The translations under genes were made by a program, and so were the position numbers. A stretch of DNA of 64,000 nt, taken from Candidatus Gallimonas merdae (GTDB lineage: Bacteria; Bacillota; Clostridia; Christensenellales; Borkfalkiaceae). Positions 49,228-57,846 of this stretch are shown here, piece after piece. Positions within the stretch are counted from its first letter, which is position 1. Each line of letters begins with the position of its first letter. The stretch is from NCBI GenBank assembly GCA_904419525.1, contig CAJFRT010000002.1, positions 1 to 64,000 on the forward strand. The letters are read 5' to 3'. Under the pieces are notes generated by a model, which saw only the letters and a program-made list of their open reading frames with translations, made no database searches and was not told the DNA's origin.

Positions 49228-50205
49228 TCAGCCGAGATATTTTTCCGCCCCGCCTCGCTTGACCGTCTCACGGCTTCTGCCGATGCAGAAGTCCCCGTCC
49301 GCAAGATCGCGCGTCAAGGTCGTACCCGCGGCAATAAAACAGCCGTCGCCGATCCGCAGGGGCGCAATAAGATTGCAGTTGCTGCCCAGAAACGCCCCGT
49401 TCCCGACGCGGGTGCGGGATTTGCGCTTTCCGTCATAGTTGACGAACACCACGCCGCAGCCGACGTTCACCCGTTCGCCGAGGTCCGCGTCGCCCACATA
49501 GGCAAGGTGCGCGATCTTGCAGCCGTCGCCGATGCGCGCATTCTTGCATTCGACAAACGCGCCGATGCGCACGTCGCTGCCCGCTTCCGATGCGGGACGA
49601 AGCGAGGCATACGGGCCGACGGAGCATCGCTTTCCCACCCTGGCGCAGACGAGCCGGCTGCTCTCCACCCGCGACCCCGCACCGATGACGCTGTCCTCCA
49701 CATAGCTGTCGCCGCCGATCACGGCCTCCTCGCCGACGACGCTCTTTCCGCGCACGACGCTGCCCCTGCGCACGATGACTCCGCGGCCGAGCCGCACGGT
49801 GAGATCGACCTGCGCGCCCTCCTCCACGAGCGCGCCCCGTCCGGCATGCCAGAGTGCGCTCTCGCGGAAAGCACGCTCACGCATCGCGGGATAATCGGCG
49901 AGCGAAAAGAGCCCGTCTGCGGGGGCGCTTCCCTCGCGGAAGGGCCCGCCCCGCTCCAGGAATCCGCCGCAAAAGCGCAGGCTCCCCGCATGGCCGGACA
50001 TAAACCGCGCAAGTTCCTCGCCCGTCAGAAAGGGAAACACGGGGTACAGCACGACTTTCTCCCCGGGGGGCGGCGCACCGTCAAGGAGTTCCGCACCGAG
50101 ATTGCGCTGCATACGTTCCAGAACATTCATGCCGGCCAGATCGAGCTCATAGCTCTTTTTTCCCCGAAAAGTGAAAAACGCGCGCCTGACAAGATAAACT
50201 TTCAT
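49228..50205 (-). CDS. GlmU acetyltransferase-domain protein lacking uridylyltransferase domain
   Basis: A 325-residue protein. From about residue 130 onward it is a left-handed beta-helix matching the C-terminal half of GlmU, with the acetyltransferase residues in place: YASLRPASE (Arg), FVECKNARIG (Lys), KIAHLAYVGDA (His, Tyr), VFVNYDGKRKSRT (Asn, Lys) and LGSNCNLIAP. The first 125 residues do not show the LAAGxGTRM nucleotide-binding motif of GlmU; they are divergent or a different domain. With glmM and glmS downstream it probably acetylates glucosamine 1-phosphate, the uridylyl step being done elsewhere. The ATG at 50205 has no Shine-Dalgarno sequence and lies seven bases after TGATATGAT. 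Confidence 0.85.
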   Translation of the reverse strand: MKVYLVRRAFFTFRGKKSYELDLAGMNVLERMQRNLGAELLDGAPPPGEKVVLYPVFPFLTGEELARFMSGHAGSLRFCGGFLERGGPFREGSAPADGLFSLADYPAMRERAFRESALWHAGRGALVEEGAQVDLTVRLGRGVIVRRGSVVRGKSVVGEEAVIGGDSYVEDSVIGAGSRVESSRLVCARVGKRCSVGPYASLRPASEAGSDVRIGAFVECKNARIGDGCKIAHLAYVGDADLGERVNVGCGVVFVNYDGKRKSRTRVGNGAFLGSNCNLIAPLRIGDGCFIAAGTTLTRDLADGDFCIGRSRETVKRGGAEKYLG

Positions 50206-50212
50206 ATTCGTT

Positions 50213-50221
50213 ATCATATCA
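50213..50221 (-). promoter_or_regulatory. extended -10 element at the glmU-like start
   Basis: On the minus strand TGATATGAT (50221-50213) is an extended -10 with a poor -35 region. The ATG at 50205 follows after seven bases; the more upstream ATG at 50217 lies inside the element. Confidence 0.5.
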
Positions 50222-50258
50222 AAACGCCGCGCCCGTTTAGAACGGACGCGGCGTTTTT
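50221..50258. terminator. terminator after glpK
   Basis: AAAACGCCGCG (50221-50231), a C mismatch, CCGTT, TAG loop, AACGG, A mismatch, CGCGGCGTTTT (50247-50257). Strong stem 17 bases after the glpK stop; T-run in both directions. Confidence 0.8.
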
Positions 50259-50274
50259 ATGCCCGAAAATTCTG

Positions 50275-51738
50275 TCACATCAGCGCACGTTTCACCGCGC
50301 GGCAATACTCCCGATATCCCTGTTCGCGCAGCTCCCGGACGGCCGGATCCGGTTCAAAAACCTGTCCCGCACGGCGGAATTGCTCAAGCGAGGCTTCATC
50401 CGTCAATCCGAGCGAGAGCGCGCAGAGCATCGCGGCGCCCAGGGCCGTGCTCTCGCGTTCGGCAGGCCTGTCCACGGCAATGCCGAGCACGTCGGCCTGG
50501 AACTGCATGAGAAAGTCGTTTGCCGACGCCCCGCCGTCGCAGCGGACAGCCGACAAAGGCACACCCTCCGCGCGGATACAGTCCGTCAGCTCGCGCGCTT
50601 CGTAAGCGATGCTTTCAAGAACGGCACGCACGAGATGCGCGCGCGTCGTCCCGCGCGTGATCCCCGAAAACAGGGCGCGCGCCTCCGAATTCCAGTGCGG
50701 CGCTCCCAGCCCCGTAAAGGCGGGGACAAAGCAGACGCCGCCCGTATCGGGCACGCTCTGCGCGACCTGTTCGCTCTCCGCCGCAGAGGAGAGCAGCCCC
50801 AGCCCGTCGCGCAGCCACTGGATCCCGCTTCCGGCATGAAAGGAACTTCCTTCCAGCGCATAGGCGACCCCGCTTTTCAGCGCGTAGCCCACCGTCGTAA
50901 GAAGTCCGTTGCGCGACGAGACGCACTTCTCCCCCGTATGAAAGAGCAGGAAAAGACCCGTTCCGTATGTGATCTTGCCCTCGCCCGCGCGCAGACAGCC
51001 CTGTCCCACCAGCGCGGACTGCTGATCTCCCGCAACTCCCGCAAGCGCCAAAACCCCGTCCCGCGTGCGCATTTCACCCATGCGGGCATCACATAGACGG
51101 ACTTCCGGCAAGACAGACCGCGGGATCGAAAAGCGCGAAAGCAGCTCGTCGTCCCAGTCGAGCGTATGGATATTGAAGAGCATCGTGCGGGAAGCGTTCG
51201 TGACGTCCGTCACAAAGGAGCGCCCCTCCGTGAATCTGAAGATCAGCCAGGAGTCCACCGTGCCCGCGCACAGCCTTCTGCGGGAGAGCAGATCGCGAGC
51301 CGCCGGGATATGATCGAGATCCCAGCGGATCTTGCTCGCCGAAAAATAGGCGTCCGGAACGAGTCCCGTACGCTCCCGGACGAGCGCTTTCGTATCGTCG
51401 TCAAGCGCATCGCACCACGCGCTCGTGCGGCGGCACTGCCAGCCGATCGCAGGGCAGACCGGTTCGCCGGTGGCCCTGTCCCACAGGACGGTCGTCTCGC
51501 GCTGATTGGTAAAACCCACGCCCGCAACCATATTTGCGCCCGCAAACCGAATGCAGTCGTTGAGGACATACGCGGCCTTGTAATAGATCTCGTCCGCGTC
51601 CTGCTCCACCCAGCCGGGCTGCGGGAAACTCTGCCCGACTTCCTGCTGCGCACGGTAGACAAACTGCTTTCCGATCAGATCGTACACGAACGCGCGCACG
51701 CTCGTCGTGCCGGCGTCCAGTGCAATGACATATCTCAT
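50275..51738 (-). CDS. glpK: glycerol kinase
   Basis: A 487-residue FGGY-family kinase making glycerol 3-phosphate. Signatures are ALDAGTTSVRAFVYD, VGFTNQRET, GVAGDQQSALVGQG, the YGTGLFLLFHTG loop and CDGGASANDFLMQFQAD. The family glycine at GTTS and the QRET glycerol-binding residues are kept. No glpF or glpD lies beside it. Between it and the macrodomain gene is a terminator, so it is probably its own unit. Confidence 0.95.
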   Translation of the reverse strand: MRYVIALDAGTTSVRAFVYDLIGKQFVYRAQQEVGQSFPQPGWVEQDADEIYYKAAYVLNDCIRFAGANMVAGVGFTNQRETTVLWDRATGEPVCPAIGWQCRRTSAWCDALDDDTKALVRERTGLVPDAYFSASKIRWDLDHIPAARDLLSRRRLCAGTVDSWLIFRFTEGRSFVTDVTNASRTMLFNIHTLDWDDELLSRFSIPRSVLPEVRLCDARMGEMRTRDGVLALAGVAGDQQSALVGQGCLRAGEGKITYGTGLFLLFHTGEKCVSSRNGLLTTVGYALKSGVAYALEGSSFHAGSGIQWLRDGLGLLSSAAESEQVAQSVPDTGGVCFVPAFTGLGAPHWNSEARALFSGITRGTTRAHLVRAVLESIAYEARELTDCIRAEGVPLSAVRCDGGASANDFLMQFQADVLGIAVDRPAERESTALGAAMLCALSLGLTDEASLEQFRRAGQVFEPDPAVRELREQGYREYCRAVKRALM

Positions 51739-51780
51739 GATTTTCCCCTTATCTGCCCGCAGGACAGCTTTTCAAACGCA

Positions 51781-51801
51781 AAAAGCCCCTGCGGGGCTTT
51801 T
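51781..51801. terminator. terminator after the macrodomain gene
   Basis: AAAAGCCCC (51781-51789), TGC loop, GGGGCTTTT (51793-51801). It directly follows the stop of the macrodomain gene on the minus strand and continues as TTTTTG there. Confidence 0.85.
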
Positions 51802-51802
51802 A

Positions 51803-52642
51803 TCAAAGATGTTTCAGAATATTCCGATAGATCGCCGTATCCGAATCGAGATAGGTATTGAAGATCACGCGCAGCCCCGCATCGCCGTGGCGCATCTTCC
51901 AGCGCATCACCGCGCCTGCGGCGATCTCCGCGGCCTCCGCCTGCGGGAAAGAAAATACGCCCGTGGAAATACAGCAGAAGGCGACCGACCCAAGCCCCGC
52001 CTCCGCCGCCACGTCCAGGCAGGACGTATAGCACGAACGCAGCATTGCGCGGTCCTCTTCGGTGACCTCCCGGCGCACCATGGGTCCCACCGTGTGAAGA
52101 ACATACTTGGCGGGAAGGTTGTATGCGCGCGTGATCTTGCAGTCGCCGCAGTCCTCTTCATGACCCTGCGCCGCGATGATCTTGGCGCAGTCGTCGCGCA
52201 GCTGCATACCGGCCGCAGAGTGTATGACGTTGTCGATACAATTGTGATTGGGCAGAAAACACCCCAAAAGCCCCTTGTTCGCGGCGTTGACGATGCCGTC
52301 CGTACTCAGCCGGCGGATATCCCCCTGCCACAGGGAGATCCCGTCCGAATCGGGGATCTCTTCGGGGCTGACGATCCCCCTTTCCAGCGATTCCGTCCAG
52401 AAAAGCCTGTCCTGTAAGGAGATAATCTCCCGCGGGATCGGATGCGCGGGCCGCTCGTTCATGTAGCCGCGGACGAGCGCGCGTTTCTTTTCCACGGTGG
52501 CGCTGAATGCCGCGATCATGCCGCGTTCGCGCAGCAGCCATTTCAGGATCGCGTCGATCGCCTCCCCCTTTTCCTGTTCCGTCAGCGGCTCCGGACGGGG
52601 ATAGGGCGAGAGATCGACGACGCCGTCAAACCGGCAGTTCAC
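51803..52642 (-). CDS. zinc-containing macrodomain protein, probable protein-ADP-ribose hydrolase
   Basis: A 279-residue protein. Residues about 1-95 are a helical N-terminal extension; the macrodomain starts with ISLWQGDIRRLSTDGIVNAAN, and GLLGCFLPNHNCIDNVIHSAAG is the signature of the Zn-dependent class, with Cys/His metal ligands. GDCKITRAYNLPAKYVLHTVGP and ISTGVFSFP complete the ADP-ribose site. Such proteins remove ADP-ribose from modified proteins. Relatives often sit with SirTM and lipoate genes; here the neighbour is an aconitase-family hydratase, with a GTGA overlap (GTG start at 52642). Confidence 0.9.
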   Translation of the reverse strand: MNCRFDGVVDLSPYPRPEPLTEQEKGEAIDAILKWLLRERGMIAAFSATVEKKRALVRGYMNERPAHPIPREIISLQDRLFWTESLERGIVSPEEIPDSDGISLWQGDIRRLSTDGIVNAANKGLLGCFLPNHNCIDNVIHSAAGMQLRDDCAKIIAAQGHEEDCGDCKITRAYNLPAKYVLHTVGPMVRREVTEEDRAMLRSCYTSCLDVAAEAGLGSVAFCCISTGVFSFPQAEAAEIAAGAVMRWKMRHGDAGLRVIFNTYLDSDTAIYRNILKHL

Positions 52643-54870
52643 TTTGCAAGCTCCTTATTATAATTGATCAGACAGCCTGCAAGCAGGATTTTCCGCTCTT
52701 CGGGCGTCAGCGGGCCCGTTTCCAGAACGATATCGCGCGTCTTGCCGCCCGAAATGACCGTAGCGACGAACCGCTCTTCGCCGGAAGCGATGCCTTCGGC
52801 AATATTTCTGACAAGGAGATAGTCCCCGACCGAAAGCCCCGCCTGTCTGCAGGTGAACGGGAGCATGCCCCAGTTGATGAGATTGGAGCGGTACCGCTTG
52901 GTCGCATATTCTTTGCAGATGTTCGCAACGCCGCCCAGAACGCGCTGACAGGACGCCGCCTGCTCGCGCGCGGAGCCGTCGCCCGGCTTGACGGAGACGA
53001 CGACGCTGCCGTAGATCGTGCCCTCTTCGATTTTCAGCCCGCCGAGACAGTCCATAACGCTTTCGGGAAGAGCGCCGCTCTCCCTTCTGACCGCCTCGTC
53101 GGCGGCGACCGCCTTGGCGCGCTCCACATACCCGGGATCCTTGCGCGAGAGCGCAAAGGAAGCGAGCTTCATGGGATTGGAGCGGTAGGAGCTCGTCTCG
53201 CCCGAGGGAATGAGCTCGTCCGTCGTCGTGACGGGATCGGACAGCGCGGAGACCACCTTCATTAAAAGATGCCTGCCCAGCGCGATCTGTTCGGGCCAGT
53301 CCGCAATGTTGGGCCCGTAGACGAGTTCGGCGGAAGGATCGGGTTTCCCGACGCCGTGATAGACGCGGTTTTCATAGATCTTTCCGTCATATTTATATTT
53401 TTTGATGCGCCTGTTATATTCCCGGTCGAGCGCGGACGTCAGGATTCCGCCGTTTGCTGCGGTCGCCGCGATCGAACGCGCGTCCATCAGCGCGACCGCA
53501 GCGAGCTGTCCCTGCGCGGGCTTGCTCCCCTCACGGTTTTCAAAGTTGCGCGTCGTATGGCGGACGGAGAGCCCGTTGTTCGCAGGCACGTCCCCCGCGC
53601 CGAAACAGGGGCCGCAGAACGCCGTCTTGACGACCGCGCCCGCCTCCATGAGCACGCCCGTATAGCCGGCGTCGGTGAGCGCCTTGTAGACGGGCTGGGA
53701 AGCGGGATACACACTGAGCGCAAATTCGCCGGTCCCGACGCTCTTTCCGCGCAGGATCTCGGCCGCTTCGGCCACGTTTTCGTATCCGCCGCCCGCACAG
53801 CCCGCAATGATCCCCTGCGTCACGTATACCTTGCCGTCTTTCACCTTATCGGTGAGCGTGAAGGAGTCGTCCCCCTTGATCTTTCTGCCCTGCTCCTCCG
53901 CCTTTTTCAGAATCTCAACGGGATTCGCAAGGAATTCGCGGATCGTATAGGCATTGGAGGGATGGAACGGAAGCGCGATCATCGGCTCGACGCGCGAAAG
54001 ATCGATCGTCACCGCCCCGTCATAATAGGCGGGCTGTGCGACCTTCATCTCGCGGTAATCCTCCTCCCTGCCGTGCTCGCGGAAATATTCGCGCGTCTTT
54101 TCATCCGTCTCCCAGATGCTGGAAAGGCAGGTCGTCTCCGTCGTCATCACGTCGATGCCGATGCGGTAGTCCATGGACAGATTTGCAATGCCGGGGCCGA
54201 TGAATTCAAGGATCTTGTTCTTGACGAATCCGCTTGCAAATGTCGCCTTGACGAGCGCAAGCGCGACGTCCTGCGGGCCGACGCCCTTTCTGAGCTTGCC
54301 CCGCAGATAGACGGCGACGATCTCCGGCCGCCTGACGTCGTAAGTCTGTTTGAGAAGCTGTTTGACGAGTTCCGGGCCGCCCTCGCCCACGGCAAGGGTG
54401 CCGAGCGCCCCGTAACGCGTGTGCGAATCGGAGCCGAGGATCATCGCCCCGCACCCGGCCGCACACTCCCGCATGTACTGGTGAATGACCGCAAGGTGCG
54501 CGGGGACATAGTCCCCGCCGTATTTTTTCGCCGCAGAGAGCCCGAATACATGGTCGTCCTCATTGATGGTCCCGCCGACCGCGCACAAAGAGTTGTGGCA
54601 GTTGGTGAGCGTGTATGGAATGGGAAACTCCTTCAGCCCGCTCGCCTTTGCGGTCTGAATGATCCCGACATATGTGATATCGTGCGAAACGATCGCATCG
54701 AATTTCAGCCGCAGATTTTCCTCGTCGCCGAGATTGTGCGCCTTGAGAACGGCGTATGCAAGCGTGTTCTTTTCCGCTCTTTCCTTCTTGTCCGATGTGA
54801 AAAACGCCTGCGATTCCTTGACGATGCGCCCGTCCATATAATAGACGCCCTTTTTGATGAGCTTGACCAT
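52639..54870 (-). CDS. aconitase-family hydratase, YbhJ-like
   Basis: A 743-residue hydratase of the aconitase superfamily. SHDITYVGIIQTAKA, NCHNSLCAVGGTINEDDHVFGL and GSDSHTRYGALGTLAVGEGG resemble the aconitase substrate and cluster regions; iron-sulfur cysteines are likely in IIAGCAGGG and FCGPCFGAGD, the latter matching the CGPC of aconitases. The C-terminal swivel domain has SYRSNPMKLASFALSRKDP. YbhJ-type members lack an assigned substrate. A GGGAGGGAG site precedes the ATG, and the stop overlaps the macrodomain start, so the two products are coupled. Confidence 0.87.
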   Translation of the reverse strand: MVKLIKKGVYYMDGRIVKESQAFFTSDKKERAEKNTLAYAVLKAHNLGDEENLRLKFDAIVSHDITYVGIIQTAKASGLKEFPIPYTLTNCHNSLCAVGGTINEDDHVFGLSAAKKYGGDYVPAHLAVIHQYMRECAAGCGAMILGSDSHTRYGALGTLAVGEGGPELVKQLLKQTYDVRRPEIVAVYLRGKLRKGVGPQDVALALVKATFASGFVKNKILEFIGPGIANLSMDYRIGIDVMTTETTCLSSIWETDEKTREYFREHGREEDYREMKVAQPAYYDGAVTIDLSRVEPMIALPFHPSNAYTIREFLANPVEILKKAEEQGRKIKGDDSFTLTDKVKDGKVYVTQGIIAGCAGGGYENVAEAAEILRGKSVGTGEFALSVYPASQPVYKALTDAGYTGVLMEAGAVVKTAFCGPCFGAGDVPANNGLSVRHTTRNFENREGSKPAQGQLAAVALMDARSIAATAANGGILTSALDREYNRRIKKYKYDGKIYENRVYHGVGKPDPSAELVYGPNIADWPEQIALGRHLLMKVVSALSDPVTTTDELIPSGETSSYRSNPMKLASFALSRKDPGYVERAKAVAADEAVRRESGALPESVMDCLGGLKIEEGTIYGSVVVSVKPGDGSAREQAASCQRVLGGVANICKEYATKRYRSNLINWGMLPFTCRQAGLSVGDYLLVRNIAEGIASGEERFVATVISGGKTRDIVLETGPLTPEERKILLAGCLINYNKELAK

Positions 54871-54900
54871 ACAGCTCCCTCCCGTGAGTATACTGTTTCT

Positions 54901-54929
54901 ATTATAATGGATTTTGTCCGAATTTTCAA
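54901..54929 (-). promoter_or_regulatory. promoter of the hydratase-macrodomain operon
   Basis: On the minus strand TTGAAA (54929-54924), 17-base spacer, TATAAT (54906-54901), 31 bases before the ATG. Confidence 0.75.
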
Positions 54930-55019
54930 GTGTTCGGCGAAAAGAAGCGCGCTTTCGGCAGAAAAAGTTTTTTCCATGCTTCCCTTATATGAAAATTTCC
55001 CATCCCCCGTCGTGCACCC

Positions 55020-55048
55020 TTGCTTTTTTGCCCGCAATTTGATATACT
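55020..55048 (+). promoter_or_regulatory. promoter abutting the start of the PH-like membrane protein gene
   Basis: TTGCTT (55020-55025), 17-base spacer, TATACT (55043-55048), then six bases to the ATG at 55055, with no ribosome-binding site. Confidence 0.65.
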
Positions 55049-55054
55049 GAATGC

Positions 55055-55672
55055 ATGAAAGAGGATCAGGAAAACATTTACACAACCGATGCGCCCGAGG
55101 TCATTGCGCCCGAGCTTCCGTCGAATACGCCTGAACTGCCTGCCCGCACCGAGCTGCAGGGCGACCGCTCGTCCCGCCCGGGAACAAGGTATCGCTTCCG
55201 GTTTTCCCCGCTGACGCGTGTGGTGCTCTTTGCCGGGCTTGCGCTCTGCCTTGCCGCGATCGGCCTGACTACCTGGCAGTTCGCCGACTTTCTGCGCACC
55301 GGAAATCTTGCCAACACGCTGGAATGGCTGAAATTCGTGCTGCTGTACTGCGTGAGCGGCGCGCTCGCCGTCATCATCGTCGCCATGCTCGTGCGCTCGG
55401 AGTACATTCTCACCAACAGGGAACTCACCCTTGCGTTCGGATTTATCCGCAGTAAGTATCCCCTCTCTTCCATTGCGTCCGTACATCTCTTCAAGGGAGC
55501 AAACAAACTCGCCGTCTATTTTGAGGACGCGAAGAGCAAATATATGGTCATCGTCATCAGGGACTCGCTCTACGAGACGTTCATCAAAGACCTGACTTCC
55601 CGCAACGAGCGCATTGCCTTTTCGTTCTCCACGGCCGAGGAAGAGAACGAATACAAAAAGAAGAAAAAATAA
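55055..55672 (+). CDS. membrane protein with bacterial PH-like domain
   Basis: A 205-residue protein: a hydrophilic N-terminus of about 50 residues, two hydrophobic segments (about 57-78 and 90-112), then a small beta domain with SEYILTNRELTLAFGFIRSKYPLSSI, typical of bacterial PH domains, ending in a charged EEENEYKKKKK tail. The plan resembles the YcxB-like protein at 38315-38926 (two membrane segments plus a small cytoplasmic domain, Lys-rich end), though the soluble domains look different. Function unknown. It is predicted to be translated from a leaderless message. Confidence 0.75.
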   Translation: MKEDQENIYTTDAPEVIAPELPSNTPELPARTELQGDRSSRPGTRYRFRFSPLTRVVLFAGLALCLAAIGLTTWQFADFLRTGNLANTLEWLKFVLLYCVSGALAVIIVAMLVRSEYILTNRELTLAFGFIRSKYPLSSIASVHLFKGANKLAVYFEDAKSKYMVIVIRDSLYETFIKDLTSRNERIAFSFSTAEEENEYKKKKK

Positions 55673-55686
55673 CGCATCCGCAGCTT

Positions 55687-55725
55687 AACGGAAACGGGAC
55701 GCCAAAGCGCCCCGTTTCCGTTTTT
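55687..55725 (+). terminator. terminator after the PH-like protein gene
   Basis: AACGGAAACGGGACGC, CAAA loop, GCGCCCCGTTTCCGTT with one mismatch, then a T-run; 15 bases after the stop. Confidence 0.85.
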
Positions 55726-55735
55726 CATATATGTA

Positions 55736-56008
55736 TCAGTTATGAATTGTCTGTATTATATCAGATACGGCCTTTGCGCCGATAATGGCGCTGTTCATAA
55801 TTTTATTGGAAACCAAGTATGTTTTTGCTTGCAAATTTCCTTCATTTGCAGCCTGCTTCAATAATTTTATTGCTTTTTCTTCGTCTTTCTTGATCACTGT
55901 TCCATCCAAATAAATCATTGCCAATTCATACATGGCCTGAGAATCACCCATCGAGACTTCTCGTTCAAGCAATTTGATTTTCTTTTTCAGCTTCATTTTT
56001 TCAAACAT
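55736..56008 (-). CDS. small Sel1/TPR-like repeat protein
   Basis: A 90-residue protein with a Lys-rich start (FEKMKLKKKIKLLEREV) and about one and a half Sel1-type repeats (SQAMYELAMIYLDGTVIKKDEEKAIKLLKQAANEG). Sel1 repeats mediate protein contacts. A GAGGATAAAC site sets the ATG at 56008. The gene is much richer in A+T than both neighbours, which suggests recent arrival or a fragment of a larger repeat protein. No signal peptide is seen. Confidence 0.7.
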   Translation of the reverse strand: MFEKMKLKKKIKLLEREVSMGDSQAMYELAMIYLDGTVIKKDEEKAIKLLKQAANEGNLQAKTYLVSNKIMNSAIIGAKAVSDIIQTIHN

Positions 56009-56094
56009 GTTTATCCTCACCTTATCCAAAAATCATATCACATTATAACACAATAAAATGAAAATTACAACTGATCTCTTCATACAATGAATAG

Positions 56095-56883
56095 TTAAAA
56101 TGCGTCTTTCTGTGTTTTGGACCAGATTTTTGCAATCACCGCAAGCCTCCACGAGAGCGGCACCAGATGCATGAGCGCATGCAGCAGTTTGTTCCAGAAC
56201 CCGATGACGACGCTGCGGCGGTTCTTTGCGACGGCCCTGAGCGCCCGCTCGGCGACCGTCTGCGGAGGGAGCGCCGAGACCCGCCCGAACCAGCCGTGCG
56301 CGGCGATGTTCTGCTTGATGTCCTCCCGCGTGGGAATGCCGCCGGGAAGCACAACGGTGACTTTGGCGCGCCCCTTCCACTCCGATCTCAGCGCGATCCA
56401 GAACTGTTCGAGCGCCTTTTTGGTCGCGCTGTACAGGGCGAAATAGGGCATGGGCGCACTGGCCGACATGCTTCCGACCGCAAGCAGTTCGCACACGGTT
56501 TGCTCACTGCGGCGCATGAGCACGCCGTGCGCAAGGGACACCGCGCCCTCCAGGTTGACGCGCGTCTGCATGACAAGTTTTTCTTCCGAATATGCCTCGA
56601 ACGCCTTCTGCGTATCGATCCCCGCCACGTAGACAAGACGGGAAAAGCGCACGCCCTGCCCGTCCGCAAAGGCAAAGAGCGCCGCACGCTGTGCGCTGTC
56701 CGCAAGATCGCAGGCAAAGTGCAGGACGGGAAGTCCGGGAAACTCCGCGTGCAGTGCGTCGGCAAGCGATGCAAGGCGTTCCTCGCTGCGGCCCGTTAAA
56801 AACAATGCCTGGCCGCGCCGGGCAAGCAGGCGTGCAAACGCGCCGCCCAGCCCGCCGCATGCGCCCGTGAGAAGCGTATACAC
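56095..56883 (-). CDS. SDR family NAD(P)-dependent oxidoreductase
   Basis: A 262-residue short-chain dehydrogenase: LLTGACGGLGGAFARLL binds the cofactor, LVYVAGID replaces the usual NNAG, and Ser (VGSMSA) with YSATKKA give the catalytic Ser-Tyr-Lys. The FLTGRSEERL second strand suggests NADPH. Substrate unknown; the C-terminal hydrophobic helix with Trp/Leu residues resembles lipid-acting members. The start is GTG, three bases after the LysR stop. Confidence 0.9.
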   Translation of the reverse strand: MYTLLTGACGGLGGAFARLLARRGQALFLTGRSEERLASLADALHAEFPGLPVLHFACDLADSAQRAALFAFADGQGVRFSRLVYVAGIDTQKAFEAYSEEKLVMQTRVNLEGAVSLAHGVLMRRSEQTVCELLAVGSMSASAPMPYFALYSATKKALEQFWIALRSEWKGRAKVTVVLPGGIPTREDIKQNIAAHGWFGRVSALPPQTVAERALRAVAKNRRSVVIGFWNKLLHALMHLVPLSWRLAVIAKIWSKTQKDAF

Positions 56884-56886
56884 GGC

Positions 56887-57780
56887 TCAGTGTTCCCTTT
56901 TGACCAGATTGACGAACGCCCGCAGAGAAAACGGCATGTTGGCGTTCCTCGGAAGCGCCAGACCGACCGACCTTGACGGCATGGCGGGTCTGACGTTGAG
57001 TTCAAACAGCTCGCCGTCCCGAAGCCTGCGCTGCGCATATTCGCGGGGAAGGCAGCCGATGCCCATGCCGTCGGTGATCAGCCGCTTCATAAAATCCCAG
57101 CTCCCGACCTCGACGGCGGGGTGCAGTCTGACGCCCAGACTCTCGGCAAAATGGTCGACTGCGGCGCGCGCCACGGTGTTGGGTTCCAGCAGAAGGAGTG
57201 GATATTCCTGCAGATCCCACACGGAGAGCTCCCTACCTCTGAGCGAGGAAAAAGCCTCGCCGGCAAGGAACACATCGTTGAGCAGCGCGACCGAATCGGT
57301 CAGCACGATCCCCTCGTCCGGTTCGATGGGCAGATTGAGGAATCCGACATCGCAGCGGTCCGTCTTCAGAAACTCGATGATGCGGGGAGAGACGTCCGAG
57401 ATAAGTTCGATCTTCACCTGCGGATACAGCTTGTGATAGGCAACGATCTTTTCCGCAAGAATATATTGGAAGATCGTCTCAGAGGCGCCGATGCGCAGCG
57501 TTCCCGTTGCGCTCTGTTTGAGTTCGGACAGCTTATCTTCGACGCCGCCCAGAAGGCGCAGCGCCTTTTCCACGTCCGCATAAATCAGCTCGCCCCCCTG
57601 TTTGGAGAGCTCCATGCCCTTGTGCAGGCGGTTGAAAAGGGGCGTCCCGAGCTGTGTTTCAAGCTGTTTGATCGCCTGTGAAACGGCGGGCTGGGAGATA
57701 TACAGCTCCTCCGCCGCCTTTGTAAGGCTTCCGCACCGCGCCACCGTGTAGAATACCCTGTAAAGTTCAAGATTGACCAT
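56887..57780 (-). CDS. LysR family transcriptional regulator
   Basis: A 297-residue regulator with the N-terminal winged helix (LELYRVFYTVARCGSLTKAAEELYISQPAVSQAIKQLETQLG) and a two-lobed effector domain (TLRIGASETIFQYIL, VGFLNLPIEPDEG). A GGGAGG site precedes the ATG. It is transcribed in the same direction as the SDR gene just downstream and mnmE upstream, unlike the divergent layout of many LysR regulators. Its target is not evident. Confidence 0.94.
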   Translation of the reverse strand: MVNLELYRVFYTVARCGSLTKAAEELYISQPAVSQAIKQLETQLGTPLFNRLHKGMELSKQGGELIYADVEKALRLLGGVEDKLSELKQSATGTLRIGASETIFQYILAEKIVAYHKLYPQVKIELISDVSPRIIEFLKTDRCDVGFLNLPIEPDEGIVLTDSVALLNDVFLAGEAFSSLRGRELSVWDLQEYPLLLLEPNTVARAAVDHFAESLGVRLHPAVEVGSWDFMKRLITDGMGIGCLPREYAQRRLRDGELFELNVRPAMPSRSVGLALPRNANMPFSLRAFVNLVKREH

Positions 57781-57846
57781 CGTGTCCTCCCTTTGCGCAA
57801 GCCGCGCCGTCCTCTCTCCGCCCTCTTCTCGCGCTGACCGCTTCTC

